Shown here: one piece after another, positions 1 to 10,986 of the stretch
How the letters are laid out: every line of letters begins with the position of its first letter
Position numbering within the stretch: position 1 is the first letter of the stretch
DNA from: Eutypella sp. D-1
Taxonomy: Eukaryota > Ascomycota > Sordariomycetes > Xylariales > Diatrypaceae
Direction: 5' to 3'
Assembly: GCA_023313575.1 (NCBI GenBank)
Contig: JAJTTP010000018.1
Coordinates: 496,001 to 560,000 of the forward strand
DNA: 64,000 nt
The notes under the pieces: generated by a model
Told to the model about the DNA's origin: nothing
What the model saw: the letters and a program-made list of their open reading frames with translations, nothing else
Databases searched by the model: none
Program-made: the position numbers and the translations under genes

Positions 1-947
1 TGGTGGCGGGGACTGGCGGCAACCACCGGTAGGCACAGGTGGATGCAGACGTAAAGTTTCGTTGATAATGGCATTCAGATGGGTACAGCGCTGAAGTTGC
101 GTGCGGTCATAAATATCTACGTCCTTGAGTTCGGAGAACAGTTTATCTTGATGCGATGGGCGACGGGCAAGCTCGTAGAAAGCAAACACAAGGGTCGGTG
201 CGATAGTATCGCTGGTTTGAGTCAGAAAACATGCTAATGGCAGAGTCAAATTGAACTGACCTTCCGGCTATAACTATACTGACGGCGTCACCGTTCAACC
301 ATTCGCGATCTGCTTCCAGGGTGCCATTTTTAAGAGACTCGTTGATAAGCCAATGTGAGACTTCAGACTTCTCAACTTTCATCTGTAGCCAAAAGTCGTA
401 CTGCGTAGTGCCACTTCTCATCTTGCAGCATTCCGAATGATCGGGCAAAGGCAAACTCGCCTATAACACCAAACGTAAACCAATAGAACCAGTCTGAGAT
501 ATTGACGGGGACGGCTTCATGTGCGAGTTCTTCAAAGCGCCCTGCAAGCATCTCCGCATACTCTACAATACGTTCTTCGTAGACCGCAAGTGCTGCAGTG
601 CTAAAACCTTGGTCCCAAATATGCCGTCGGGTGTCGTGGTCTCCGATGCTCCGTGTCGTATTCAATGCGATTTCGGGAAGCAAAAAGTCGTACCAGACAG
701 CTTTAGTACACTTTGATCTGGATCCGTCAACGGCAGGTGGAACAGAAGCGTCACCGATAGTGAGCTCCTATGGGCCGGTCCTGATAATGGGCCCATATTG
801 CTTGCGTAAATTTTCGATGACAAGATGGTTCTTTGCAGTACGGCATTGCCACACATGCCATAGCTTCGTGACTCCAGCCGCCCAGAGACCGGGAAAATGG
901 CGCAGTCGATGGAAATATTTCCTGTAGATGACAATGCTAGTAAACAT
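1..947 (-). pseudogene. cytochrome P450 pseudogene (partial, runs off left edge)
   Basis: The minus strand carries most of the N-terminal two thirds of a fungal microsomal P450. It starts at an ATG at 947-945, followed by the proline-rich hinge (LRHFPG), then the segment LPEIALNTTRS, then the I-helix, and reaches the ExxR motif (ETLRLHPPVP) at the window edge. A GT-AG intron at 260-212 restores the I-helix (IAG joined to SDTIAPTL). Two lesions make it a pseudogene. An in-frame TAG lies at 770-768, directly after YGPIIRTGP, where family members have a sense codon. Around 375-410 the frame shifts between WHYAVRLL and QMKVEKSEVSHWL, and several dozen residues normally found between helix C and helix I are missing. 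The haem-binding Cys region lies outside the window. Codon CAG to TAG would fit a C-to-T mutation such as RIP, but this is inference. A sequencing error could explain one lesion, hardly both. Confidence 0.85.
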
Positions 948-1174
948 CCCAGCTGCGTATGAGCTTGCTACTAGTCCAGTCGTCTTGTATCACGGTCAGT
1001 TGAGCCTCACTTAGAATAGGGATATTATAAAAGGGGAAATCGGATATAGGCGATCACGTGAGCCGTATCTCTGGGGATCGGCAGGGTATATATAGGCCCA
1101 GGGCAACCCCGTTCTGTAACTAGAAGATCGCCTTCTCATTTTATGCCAATCTACGATTCTCCCACATACTATCT
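948..1174. promoter_or_regulatory. divergent promoter region between two decayed genes
   Basis: This 227-bp gap separates the P450 relic from the UbiA relic. It holds a TATA-like run at 1087-1094 and a CACGTG E-box-like core near 1056. Both flanking genes are broken, so any promoter here is probably vestigial. Confidence 0.35.
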
Positions 1175-1634
1175 TTGATCTATAGAAGTGACAACTGGAT
1201 TATCCGAAATGTGGTCAACGCGCTTTGCTTCTGCTGCTTCGCCTCTGAGGCACTGGAGGTAGCTCTCAACATGCCCTTGTCTAGTGAGCACTGGGTCCTA
1301 CTTGAATGGCTCGGCATGGTCACGGCCGTTGTCTTCTCGACGGTACAGAAGCAAGACATGGCTGATCAAATTGGGGATCGCATGAGAGGCAGAAGAACCC
1401 TGCCCTTAACACTGGCAGACGGCTTAGCACGTTGGCTAACGGCGGGCGCCATTGATTGCCTGGTCGGTGGCCTGTCCCCTCTTTTGGGGGTTTGGCTACA
1501 TGTCGCATATGCTGGTTGGAGCACTTGGACTGCGAATTGCATACGGAACGCTGGAATTCCGGAGCAATGAGGCTGATAAGCGGGTATTCTGGCTATGGAA
1601 TGTGTGGATGGCGTGTCTTTACACGCTTCCATGA
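1175..1634 (+). pseudogene. UbiA-family prenyltransferase/terpene cyclase pseudogene
   Basis: This is the C-terminal half of a fungal UbiA-superfamily membrane enzyme, the fold used by prenyltransferases and by UbiA-type terpene cyclases. The recognisable stretch begins with RSDNW.IRNVVNA and includes the second aspartate-rich motif (DMADQIGD followed by RGRRTLP). The frame breaks at about 1450. Before it, translation reads RWLTAGAIDC; the family-like continuation (VACPLFWGFGYMS, LGLRIAYGT, FWLWNVWMACLYTLP, stop) is in a different frame that opens at 1452. The N-terminal half, with the first Asp-rich motif, is not found upstream, so the gene is both 5'-truncated and frameshifted. The divergent P450 relic next to it suggests a lost two-gene terpenoid unit. 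The family call is firm; substrate and product are unknown. Confidence 0.8.
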
Positions 1635-2332
1635 ATAGCCGCTGAAGGGGTGGTACAACAACGTAAGGGGCCGTAAGTCGGAGGGGTTAGAATCAATAAT
1701 ATGTCTGACAAGTAGGATACAGCCTTATGGCACGTAATGGGGTGCGGATTATGGAGGCAATTACCGAAGCAGGTGGCATTAACTAACTACTACTTGGTAC
1801 CAGTGACATACACAGCCTGCCTGAAATCGCAGAAATCATAAGTTTCGAAGTTGTATGCCCGAAGTCATCTGCAGCCTTCCAAGCCAAGAACCTATTAGAC
1901 CAATTTGGACATTGTGTAGCGTTACATTGTAAGATGCTAAGCTCGGTACTACATGCACATGCATACTCAGAAAGAGGTGCCGATTTCTGCATAACAGAAG
2001 ACTTGTCACAGTAATATCAGGCTCACGCCAGACGGACTGTTCGATCTTTCAGGTATTATATATATAGTTTGAAATGGCGGTCAACCTTTAAGACAAATGT
2101 GTGCCTCACGGGCAATCTAATAATTACGGCTGTTGTCACCCACATGTGCTATGATCGCTGTATCCTCCTGTAACCGGCCCCTTCAACTCAATGCTACAGA
2201 TCTAATGTGCGATATGTGATATAGTCCTTAGGTATCATCTGGTGGGTATTTCTACCAGAGATTTTCCATCCTTCTCTAGTCTAACCAAACCATTTCGCCA
2301 TATTCCATTCTCTTTCAATATTCACCTGCACA
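1635..2332. other. intergenic region
   Basis: About 0.7 kb between the UbiA relic and the alpha/beta hydrolase. The open frames in it look random. Pyrimidine-rich sequence just upstream of 2333 fits a leader for the hydrolase. Confidence 0.5.
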
Positions 2333-3153
2333 ATGTCAAAGCCGGTCTTTGTCCTGCTCCACGGCGCGTGGCACAGCCCTCGGTGCTGGAACAGTCTCAT
2401 TGCTGCACTCAACAAGCAGGGTTTCTCAGCCATCGCCCCCGCACTTCCGTCGTCGGGCTCCAACCCACCTACGCCCGATTGGTCCAAGGATGTTGAATCC
2501 ATTCGCAACACTGTTTCGGGACTTGTTCAGGAGCACGATGTCGTCGTGGTCATGCATAGCTTTAGCGGCATGACTGGCGGCACTGCCTTAGAGGGCCTGG
2601 ACAAACAGGCATCTGTATCGAAGGGGTTCAAAGGAGGAGTTGTAAGGCTCATCTACATCTCGGCCTTCCTTGTGCCAGAGGGATTCCAACACTCACCGCA
2701 TGGCACTCGTGACAACATGGTTCCCGAAATGAGAACCGACCTTGAGGTTCGAGACACCTCCTGGATTCACACATGAAGCCGCTTTAACTATTTCCTGCTT
2801 AGGCTGGTGTCATTACTGTCCACCCCGAGGACGCAAAAGACATGTTTTATCAAGATATGGATGACGAGACTGTCGCCCAACTGACCAAGGACTTGCGCCC
2901 GCAAAGTTTTGGGTCTTTCTGGAGCACTACTACGTATGCTGCCTGGCGCTATATCCCAACTACCTACATCCTTTGTATGGGAGACAAGCCAAGTACTGTG
3001 ACAGCCGCGCAGTATCTTATCGACTCGGCGAAAGCAAGTGGAACGCACAAAATCGACAATGTCATCAAATTCAACGTCGGTCACTCTCCATTCATTAGCA
3101 AACCCGAGTGGACAGCCGAGACCCTTATCAAGGAGGCGGGTCGGCAAGTGTAG
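2333..3153 (+). CDS. alpha/beta hydrolase (methylesterase/salicylate-esterase-like)
   Basis: Two exons, 2333-2746 and 2803-3153, separated by a 56-nt GT-AG intron with an internal stop, give 254 residues, the usual size for small AB-hydrolase-1 esterases. The oxyanion-hole motif HGAWH lies at residues 10-14. The nucleophile elbow is VMHSFSG, with Ser76 the likely nucleophile. Asp199 (CMGD) and His232 (NVGHSP) complete a plausible catalytic triad. There is no signal peptide, so a soluble cytosolic enzyme is expected. Ester or lactone hydrolysis is inferred from the family and the substrate cannot be read. It is the only intact gene in the decayed terpenoid patch and may once have acted with it. 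Confidence 0.88.
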
Positions 3154-5034
3154 TTTGGGGAGGAGCTTGCCGGAGTAAATGGCGACTAAGCTACCGTTAC
3201 AGGGGTAGATTGCAAATGTGAAGTTTAGCGAATTCGAGCTGCAATTGATCAATACTCCTGTTGCCACATCCATTATTGTACACAATATTTGCCAATCCGT
3301 ATTTCATGGCAATGGCCTCTGTCTGATGACAGTCAAACGCCCCACGTTATAGCCAAGCTTTTGCCTGTCCCGAAAAAAGCATTTGAGATCAAGGCCCTGC
3401 AACGGTGGCCCGAACCGTTTATGCACGTCACATTGACAAAGAGACGTTCTTTTAGATACCAGGGTGCCTATATGCGTTGGATGACAGTACATCCGATAAG
3501 CCTCATCAGCTTATTTCACTAGCCACGGCGGCATACCAGTATCCGTCAAAGGGCTAATATGTATAACTTTACTTTGTAGTATGCAGATGTTTAGTAACTT
3601 CTAACAACCAACTATTTTAGGCAGTATTATGTTTCCCTTTTTCCCCCGTGAAATTCCATTATTTCTATCGGGATCACTCCACACATATATGCGTAGTTCA
3701 TTTATTAATTACAGCTATTGGTTTATGATTCGGGTTATGCACCCAGACTTCCGGACGATAAACACTAACGAACACAAGTGGCGCCTAGGATCCTCGTGAT
3801 CGGGTATTTCGTTAGCATCGTGAAGTAAGATGCATATTGTGACAAGGAGGGGTTATGGCTTGGATATAGTATATCAGATTCAGCTAATAATTGACTAGAG
3901 TCCTCCAAGGGTGCGATGCCCTTCTATCCATCTGGGAGAGGGCCAGAGGATAGGTCTGGTATTTATATACAATCGTACGGAGTACGTATCTCAAAGAAGG
4001 TGGTTATATCTCCAGTCTGTTATATCCATTCTAGCGCCCGTTGGCGCCATACATTCTTGTCTCCATTCTTGGCAGCCAACAGGTCCTTGGCAGTGCCGAT
4101 CCTATATGGGGATACCCCCCCGTGTGACACATATTATAACCAGACAAGAAGATGTGTAACGATACTAAGAATGAGGCCGCCCTGGATTGATCCGTACTTG
4201 TGACTTTACCATCGCACTTCTAATAAGTATCCCAGTTCAAGAACGGACGCTGAGATTTGTACACTCAACATAGTCAGACATACCTTTGTGCAGGCCAGTA
4301 ACTAGCTGTAGCTTTTATGGCCATGATCACCCGTTTTGCGACCCGGAGGTCGAAAAGGCATTCTGGTAAGTGTCCCTAAGAGCTCTTTTCGAGCCCTGGT
4401 CTGCTGACCGAGGTCAGGGAGGAAGTGGAAACAGAAGCCAATTGGCCGGGTTCGAACGAAGACTATTATTAGGGTTAGGGTTAGTGTCAGGGGTCAGGGG
4501 CGGTTATGATGTCATAACGGGTATTAGTCAGGAACCAAGTGGTCGGTAAGACGAGACATGATAATAACTGGTAACCTACCTGGGTAGTTTTCGCAAACGC
4601 ACTATAATGTGTTATTGCTCTCACTACCTAGTAAGTTGATAATGCATCAACGATCAATCTTTTATTACCTACTTCAGTACGATGCATATTGCCCAGCCCT
4701 GCCCAGCCTCAACGATGTGAAGCCGCTTTCACAAGCCACAACTTACAGGATGTGTTCCTGATTGGCCCGGCTCAAACTAGCGACAGGGGAGGGCCTAGCA
4801 AGCGACTATTGGTGGATTTGTTTACATACGCTACTACACTGCAGTTCAACATAGCTGGCAATAAAATCGAGTACTTGATACGTAAAGCAAATAACCCCCT
4901 ATTTTATCGAGGTTCCCAATGCAGAGATCGATCGCATACCAAGAGAAAATCAGATCGATGCACAACATCTCATAAACTAGCCCGCAAGAAAACCTCAACA
5001 CAATCACTGCTTGACGCTCCCCCCGAAATTCAAC
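3154..5034. other. intergenic region with interstitial telomere-type repeat
   Basis: A 1.9-kb gene-poor stretch. Open frames of 60-166 codons occur (for example 4689-5189) but have no family resemblance and overlap the leader of the next gene. It contains the short TTAGGG tract at 4469-4484. A B-box-like string near 4449 has no tRNA body around it. I see no transposon coding sequence. Confidence 0.5.
4469..4484 (+). repeat. interstitial telomere-type repeat, TTAGGG x2.7
   Basis: The sequence TTAGGGTTAGGGTTAG is followed by degenerate G-rich text (near 4485-4502). TTAGGG is the telomeric repeat of filamentous ascomycetes. The G-rich strand points rightwards. Confidence 0.8.
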
Positions 5035-6027
5035 ATGGGTTCTCCCTCCGCCTCGGGCCACTGGCTAGACAAAGTCTACCTGGTATACTTCATCATCCAC
5101 ATCCCGATCCTCTTCTGTACGTACCTACCTGCTTCTCTTCTTGCTATGGAGTTTCCTCCCCCTTCTTGCGAAACCTTGCCGCCCGGTGATTAATAGTCAT
5201 CGCGGGTTTCGGCGTAGGTGACGATGCGCATCGCCGTCGCGGCGCGAGCGCGCTTGTCTTAGCCTCCACACCGCCGATGTCGACGTTATCGCGGGATCAG
5301 CCTTGCTCACCTACGCAAGGCTGAGAAATTCCCCATCCTCCCCCCCCCCCCCCCAAAAAAAAATCTTTTTTTAAAAAGACCCAATCAACTAACCACACAA
5401 ACACACACAATCAAAAAGGCGTGGACCTAGTCCCGCTCTACCCATCCTGGCTCTGGGCCTCACCCGGCGCACCACTGCAGTGCCTAGCAGATCTCCGGGC
5501 CTGGTACCTCGCAACATACGGGGACCAATTCTTCGCTCCATCACCGCCTGCTCAAATCCCGAGTTTCTTCCCCTTGTTCGCCCTCCTCGAGCTCCTGTTT
5601 CATCTGCCCGTGAGCCTGTGGGCTGTCGGGCGGTTGTCTGGGGGAGGGAGGGCGGGAGGGAAGGGAGCGGCGCTGCGCGGGAAAGATGAGCTCTTGCTCC
5701 TCGTGTACGGTATCGAGACCGCTCTGACGACCGCGACCTGCATGTACGAGGCCTACCTCTGGGACCCGGCGCTCGTGAGCGCACGGCAGAAGGTCGTGTT
5801 GCTTGGTGGGCTGTATGGGGGGTATCTCGCTCTGGGTAAGTTGTTCTTCCTTTCTACTCCCCTGGTTGGATTCCCGGCGGCAATATCGCGTTGTCTGGTT
5901 TACCTGTGTTGCTTTGCTAATCAAAAAAACGAGTGGGGGGAAAGCTGTCGTTCTCTCTATCGACATGTACGCGCGTCTACTGAAGCGCTTAGGCGCCGCA
6001 GATGCTGCCGTGAAGAAGACCCAGTGA
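5035..6027 (+). CDS. EXPERA-domain membrane protein (TMEM97/sigma-2 receptor-like)
   Basis: Three exons, 5035-5116, 5419-5835 and 5945-6027, give 193 residues. The protein has the four-helix layout of the EXPERA family (EBP, TM6SF2, TMEM97). A first helix in DKVYLVYFIIHIPIL leads into VDLVPLYPSWLW. GDQFF and a central helix (LFALLELLFHLPVSLWAVG) follow, then YGIETALTTATCMYEA and the closing helix with SIDMYARLL. Family members sit in the ER and endolysosomal membrane and bind sterols; a role in sterol handling is inference. A Gly/Arg-rich insert follows the second helix. The 302-nt first intron is long for this region and contains about 15 C followed by 9 A. The start is the first ATG giving a normal N-terminus. 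Confidence 0.85.
5340..5363. repeat. C15-A9 homopolymer tract within an intron
   Basis: About 15 C followed by 9 A inside the first intron of the EXPERA gene; exact length is uncertain for a homopolymer. Confidence 0.75.
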
Positions 6028-6662
6028 GTGAGTCTTACTCCCCCGCGGGCACGGTATGCTATACTATGCCGTGGGCAAAGGGTGATCTCGACGACCCGAG
6101 CGAAGTCGGGCTTGGTTTTTCTGGAATTGGCCCAACCTGTCGATCTATACGAGAGAGAGGATATACACGGAAAGCACAGTACAGCTTTGGAACGGGGCAT
6201 GTAAATAAAATTAGAACGGCCGTAGTTCTGGCAACTAGATATCTCCTGCCGGTATATCCACGCCCCACACCCCACGCCTCCCTCCCCCCCTTTTCCTCCG
6301 TAGGTCCTTGACAAAGAGGCGTCCAGACTCCTGTTGGTACAGCTTCCTTGGTAGCGGGCATATTTTTTTTTTTCGTCCGTGTGCACCACATAATAATAGT
6401 AATAATGATAATGATAATAATACACGCGCTGCGCTTTTCCCTGAATCATGCCCCCTATTCCCGGTGTTGTCGAAGACACACCACGCCACGCCAAACCAAC
6501 CATCTACAGGAAAACTTTCGCAGCCCGCAATCTCGCTTCGTGAATGAAGACTACTCTACGCTTTTATGCGTATGCGCGTGCCCTGAATATTTTATTTTGC
6601 TTTTAAATTTCTTTGCTTCCCCTGTCTTGCTGTTTTTTTTCTCTTCTCTTCCCTTCCCTCGT
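6028..6662. other. convergent intergenic region
   Basis: 0.63 kb between two converging genes. It has an AT-rich microsatellite-like patch of TAA/TGA units at about 6391-6421 and T-runs near 6361 and 6632. No gene is seen. A 320-codon antisense frame crossing it (5541-6503) is a shadow of the gene before it. Confidence 0.5.
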
Positions 6663-7644
6663 CTAGTCGCGCTTCGCGATACCCCAGCCGTTACCGACGC
6701 CGTTAAGGCCGTAGCCGAGAGGTGTGGCGCTGCCGAGGCCGCGGCCCTTGAGGCGCTTGGGGAGGATGACGCCGAAGAAGTAAACGGCGGAGGAGAGGAC
6801 GCCGGCGCCGAAGGAGACGAGGGCGTAGAAGACGGTGCTGGCGTAGACGTGGCCGCCCATGCCGGCCCACTCGACTTTACCCTCGGTCTTAGGCAGGGCC
6901 GGGGTAGGGAACCAGCGGACGCTGAAGGTCAGGGGTAAGGGGTCGCCGATGACGAGGCGGCGGGTGGGACCGCCGCCCCCTTCGTGGTGGTTCAGCGGAC
7001 TCGTGCTGTAAGCCGCGCCGCTGTCGAGCACGCCGCTGTCGCGCGGGTGGATGTGGTGCTTCGGCGTGCTGTGCAGCAGCACGTTGAGGTGCGTGCTCAC
7101 GTGCAGGTGGCTCAGCTGCAGGGTGCCGGCCAGCGCGAAGACCAGGGGGATGTATTCCTGGGCGGGGGGCGTCTCGCCGACGGTCGCGACGTGGGCCGGG
7201 GGTCGGGCGGGCAGACGGCAGGCCAGCGGGGCGTCGCTGTGGATGTAGAACTCGAGGAGGTGGAAGAAGGGGTCGTCGATCATGGGGATCGTGCAGTTGA
7301 TCTCGGTCTCGATGCCGTAGTGGAATTCCAGCGGCTTCCCGGTCTCGTTACATTTGGGGAAGGGCCGCCATTGGATCTGGTCCTTCGCGTCTTGTATGTG
7401 TTCACCTGTTTCTCTATATAGAGTGCGCCGGAATGTAAGCCAAGGGGGAAAGAGACGGTGGTGTAACTACCTGGGTAAATACTCACACACTCCTGTTCAT
7501 ACACTCGACGGATATGGGGGCGCCATAGTGATACGAAGGTAGAGACCCCTCCTTGAGGTCTACCGAAGCCGATGCGCACTGGACCAGAACCAGGATCAGG
7601 ACTGCCAGGGTGCAAAAGAGTGTCCGGGCGGTGGTCGACGACAT
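6663..7644 (-). CDS. secretory-pathway type I membrane protein, unknown function
   Basis: Two exons, 7644-7487 and 7413-6663, split by a 73-nt intron, give 302 residues. The N-terminus is a clear signal peptide (about residues 1-26, hydrophobic core LFCTLAVLILVLV, ending in ASA). A lumenal region of about 210 residues follows with Asn-X-Ser/Thr sites (NRS, NET, NCT) and conserved-looking Cys. One transmembrane helix near residues 250-278 (FYALVSFGAGVLSSAVYFF) leads to a short basic cytosolic tail. This topology suits an ER or Golgi membrane protein. I do not recognise the family. The start is the ATG that begins the signal peptide. Confidence 0.75.
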
Positions 7645-9111
7645 TCTCGGGCCTTCTTCTCGGCCTTCGGGGGAGGTAAGCCGTTAAGGCCGTATCCACG
7701 TGTAAGAAGTGCTGTAAAGTATGTGATGTACGTAATGTACGTAATATCGATCTTTATGGACCGGGCCAGAACATCATTCCCTTATTCCCCGCGTGCCTGT
7801 TGTTGCATTCCTCGTTACGTTCCCCTTTGAAGGTACGAGATTGCTAGGTGCGAGCTGCGAGGTTGGGTGCTTTTTCTAAGTTGTGGTGTTTAAGGGTTGA
7901 AGGGGAAAAAGATAAAGGAGGCGGGTACATTCAACTATCGAAGTCTTCGAAATTGGGATTGAACACACACAGAGTCGGAACATAAAGTTAGAACACGTTA
8001 TCGCTAAATTGATCGCGATAGATGGATACGAAGTACAGTAATTTAGGTACGAATATTAATAGGCTGGGTACTTACATAGTTACATAGGTACTTAAATCTA
8101 TTCGAAAAGAAGCAAGCCCATACTCAGCGCTTACCGGTGTGCATGATATGTACCTAAATTCCTACCAATGTACCACACTAGCGTCCCGGCATCTTCAGCT
8201 GTCCTTGGGGAGGCTTGTTAGTTAGTGCCTTGCCAAGACTCATGAGTTCAAATTGCCGGGCTCGAGCTGCAAACTGTTTCGGGGCTGCGAACGGCCCCAG
8301 CGGAGTATAAAGTGCGACATTGTCAAGTTGACGCATACTTCCAACACCTTTTCCTGCATACTTACTTATATCGCACGTGTTTGCTAGCGTTGTACGAATG
8401 CAGAAAACGATTCTATGCCATTTCACCTTGCGCCTTCCATCTACCATCCTTTAAGATCTATACCTAGGTACTGCCATGTGGATTTACCACGCTTGCCTAC
8501 CTACGCTATAACTAAAGGTCTCCGAAGTTATACGGCCGAGAAACTAGCGGCGATTATGCTATACGATACAACCAGATTCGAATATGCCATACATGCATCA
8601 TTTTAAAACAACTTTATAGCGCTTTTAATAACGCAGTCTTTTTTATGCCATCTACCGCGCATCCCTTTACAAATGTCAATATGGTTAAGGATAGATAGTA
8701 TTAGGTAGTTTGGCTGCCCCAAAAAAAATACTAAGCGATGACAGCAGAATTTTGGTTGATAGAGCGCGAAATGTTACGGATGCTTTGAAACTCGGTTTAC
8801 ATTCTTTAGCAAGCTGCAGGCCATACATACCACTTTATCCCTTTTACCCCTTTTTTATCCCAGCTCCGGGCGAGATTTAGTGGAACGTCAAGCCCCACAA
8901 TTCCCGGTTTCTAGGCTGGCCCGGATTTGCTATGTAAGGATAATAACCCTATCAGCTTAAGGTACTGCATGTATGTGTACTTGAAAATCAGATGTCACAT
9001 TGGGGTTGGACCTTAGAATAATTTGGAATAATGTGTCCGTCCATCTTATACACTAACCGTCTCCTTCTAATATCATCATCTTAACCAAGTCGCCTTCCCC
9101 CAGCGAAGCAC
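7645..9111. other. intergenic region, AT-rich
   Basis: 1.47 kb without a convincing gene. It contains several TAGGTAC/GTACCTA-type strings, including a perfect palindrome TACCTAGGTA at 8461-8470, and A/T homopolymer runs. The 60-90-codon frames inside it look random. Confidence 0.5.
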
Positions 9112-10156
9112 CTACGCAGCCGGCTTCTCACCATTCGCAACGACGAACGTCCACCTGAGCTCCCAGCCCTTCCCACCATGCTTCTCCGTGAGATGCTTCA
9201 CCATAAGCTCATTCAGGGCGCCACCCTCGGCCTTCTTCTGGGTCTCCTCATCCCAGTACGTCTTGAGGATCCACTGGCGCATCATATCGAACATGCGGAC
9301 GTACTCCTCGGCGCTCTGCACGGCCATAGTGAAAGTCGTCTTCTCCGTCCGCACGTTCACGAAACCCTGGTCCGCGAGCTCCTTCCGCATCCCGTCTTCT
9401 TCCGTCCAGTGCGCCAGCCCGTTCGGTGCCATGGGCAGCGGATCCGGGAACGGCGCCGCGAACGGCAGCGCGGCGAAGCTCGAGCGCATGTCGGGCGCCC
9501 AGGCCGCGCTGTCCTTGTGCCATGTCGTGAGCCCGAGTTTGCCGCCGGGCTTCAGGATCCTCATGACATCTGTGAGAAAGTGGTTAGCCATTTTCGCCTT
9601 GGGGGGCTGTATTTGTGCCTCGCGATGGGCGAAGACTTACCGCGTAACACCGCTTGCGGGTCCGGGATGATGTGCATAGCGAAGTTGATGGAAACATGCG
9701 AGAACGACTCATCCGGGAGTCCCGATTTCTACCTCCCAGTATCAGCCTCCTAACTTAATATGGGATATAACTAGAGTGGGGATCCGAACATACCTGTGCA
9801 TCGAGACTAGCAGCCTCGACATTAGACCAGCCCTTCAAGACCGCCCGGCGCTTGAGCTGATTGACGAGGTTCTCGCTGAAGTCGGCACAGAGGATCCGGC
9901 TCTCGGCGAGGACCTGGGCGTCGAGCGCCTCCTGCAGTTGTGCGGCGATGGGGCCGATGCCGCATGCGTGGTCGAGCAGCGCGAATGGCTTCGTCGGAGC
10001 TGGGTCCAGAAGCCCGATGTTCCGGAGGATCGCGCGCGCTGGCACCGCCATCATGGCTTCTGTCGTGCGGATCATCTCCTCCAGCTTCTTGTCGTCCTGT
10101 CCGTCGCCCACGCTCCCGAAGAGCTTCGTCAGTTCCTTGTGCGCTGCGCTCGTCAT
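9112..10156 (-). CDS. class I SAM-dependent methyltransferase
   Basis: Three exons, 10156-9794, 9728-9641 and 9569-9112, give 302 residues; the two introns of 65 and 71 nt have good GT-AG ends. Motif I is FALLDHACGIGPIAAQL (about residues 58-74), followed by the acidic CADFS. The middle exon carries the post-motif strand (SFSHVSINFAMHIIPDP), and the third exon opens with the classic VMRILKPGGKLGLTTW. It fits fungal UbiE/Coq5-like small-molecule methyltransferases of this length. The acceptor is not evident from sequence. No secondary-metabolite backbone gene is adjacent. Confidence 0.88.
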
Positions 10157-10986
10157 GTTTCTTTTGGTTATGGATATATTATTTATGTATTTTACTGCTA
10201 AATGTCTTAATGGAGAAAGGATGGTGAAAAGGGATATCAGGTTTGATTGATTCTCTGAGTGTTTCAATTCCGAGTGCACATCGAGTGGTGGTTGTCGTCG
10301 CCTGCTTTATACACGAGCGATGTCTCCGGAATGTCTCCGAAGCCCCCTACCTTGATGGACCACCCCGGAGAGAACACACGACCAATCGCAGAAAGGGATA
10401 CCATGACCCTATCCAACTATGTTGCATTTCGGACTCCAGCTTACTCTCGTGGGTGGGGGTAACCCAGGGGCTGAGTTAGGCTTCATGTTGCTGAACTCTC
10501 TAGTTATCTCGGACAGTAAAAAATGCGATCGTGGGACCGGTGCATAAGCACGGCCCCCAAGACTACCTAACTCCAAAAAACCAGAACCGAGAGACCATAA
10601 GGAAATGGGTATGCCAAAAACCACCGATCCTTTCTAAACCCCCAGGTCTACCTCCAATACACCAATTAATCCCCCAAAAATGCAATTTCCCCCGCTTGGC
10701 CCAGATTCTGTTCCCCTGAAAACACCACTTATGCCTCCACCCTACTTAAAACAGCAACATTACGGTCTCCAGACCCATGCGTGTAGTCTTGTGCCATAGT
10801 CTCGTGCCACGTTAAACCCATCGGAGGCATATCAGCAACATGGCAGGCTATGAGGCTTGCCGTTGGGGGAAGCAGAAAGCAGGTACGTTGTTCGGATGGG
10901 ACGATGCCACATGAGCGCTCTGGTATTGAAACAGGGCCTGTCTGACTGCTGGAAGGCCCAGTATGGAGGGGCGTCTTCCTCATCCG
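10157..10986. other. intergenic region
   Basis: 0.83 kb between two minus-strand genes: promoter of the methyltransferase plus the 3' region of the membrane-protein gene. A minus-strand frame beginning MADSPVETRYSADILADEE at 11032 overlaps the end of the upstream gene and could be an alternative 3' end of it, but I have no splice support. Confidence 0.4.

Noticed and set aside
4440..4465. tRNA B-box-like GGTTCGAA
   Set aside because: No acceptor stem, D-arm or A-box at the right spacing.
4689..5189. 166-codon plus frame before the EXPERA gene
   Set aside because: Overlaps that gene's exon 1 in another frame, no domain, random composition.
5541..6503. 320-codon minus-strand frame
   Set aside because: Antisense to the EXPERA gene, crosses its exons and introns, no family resemblance.
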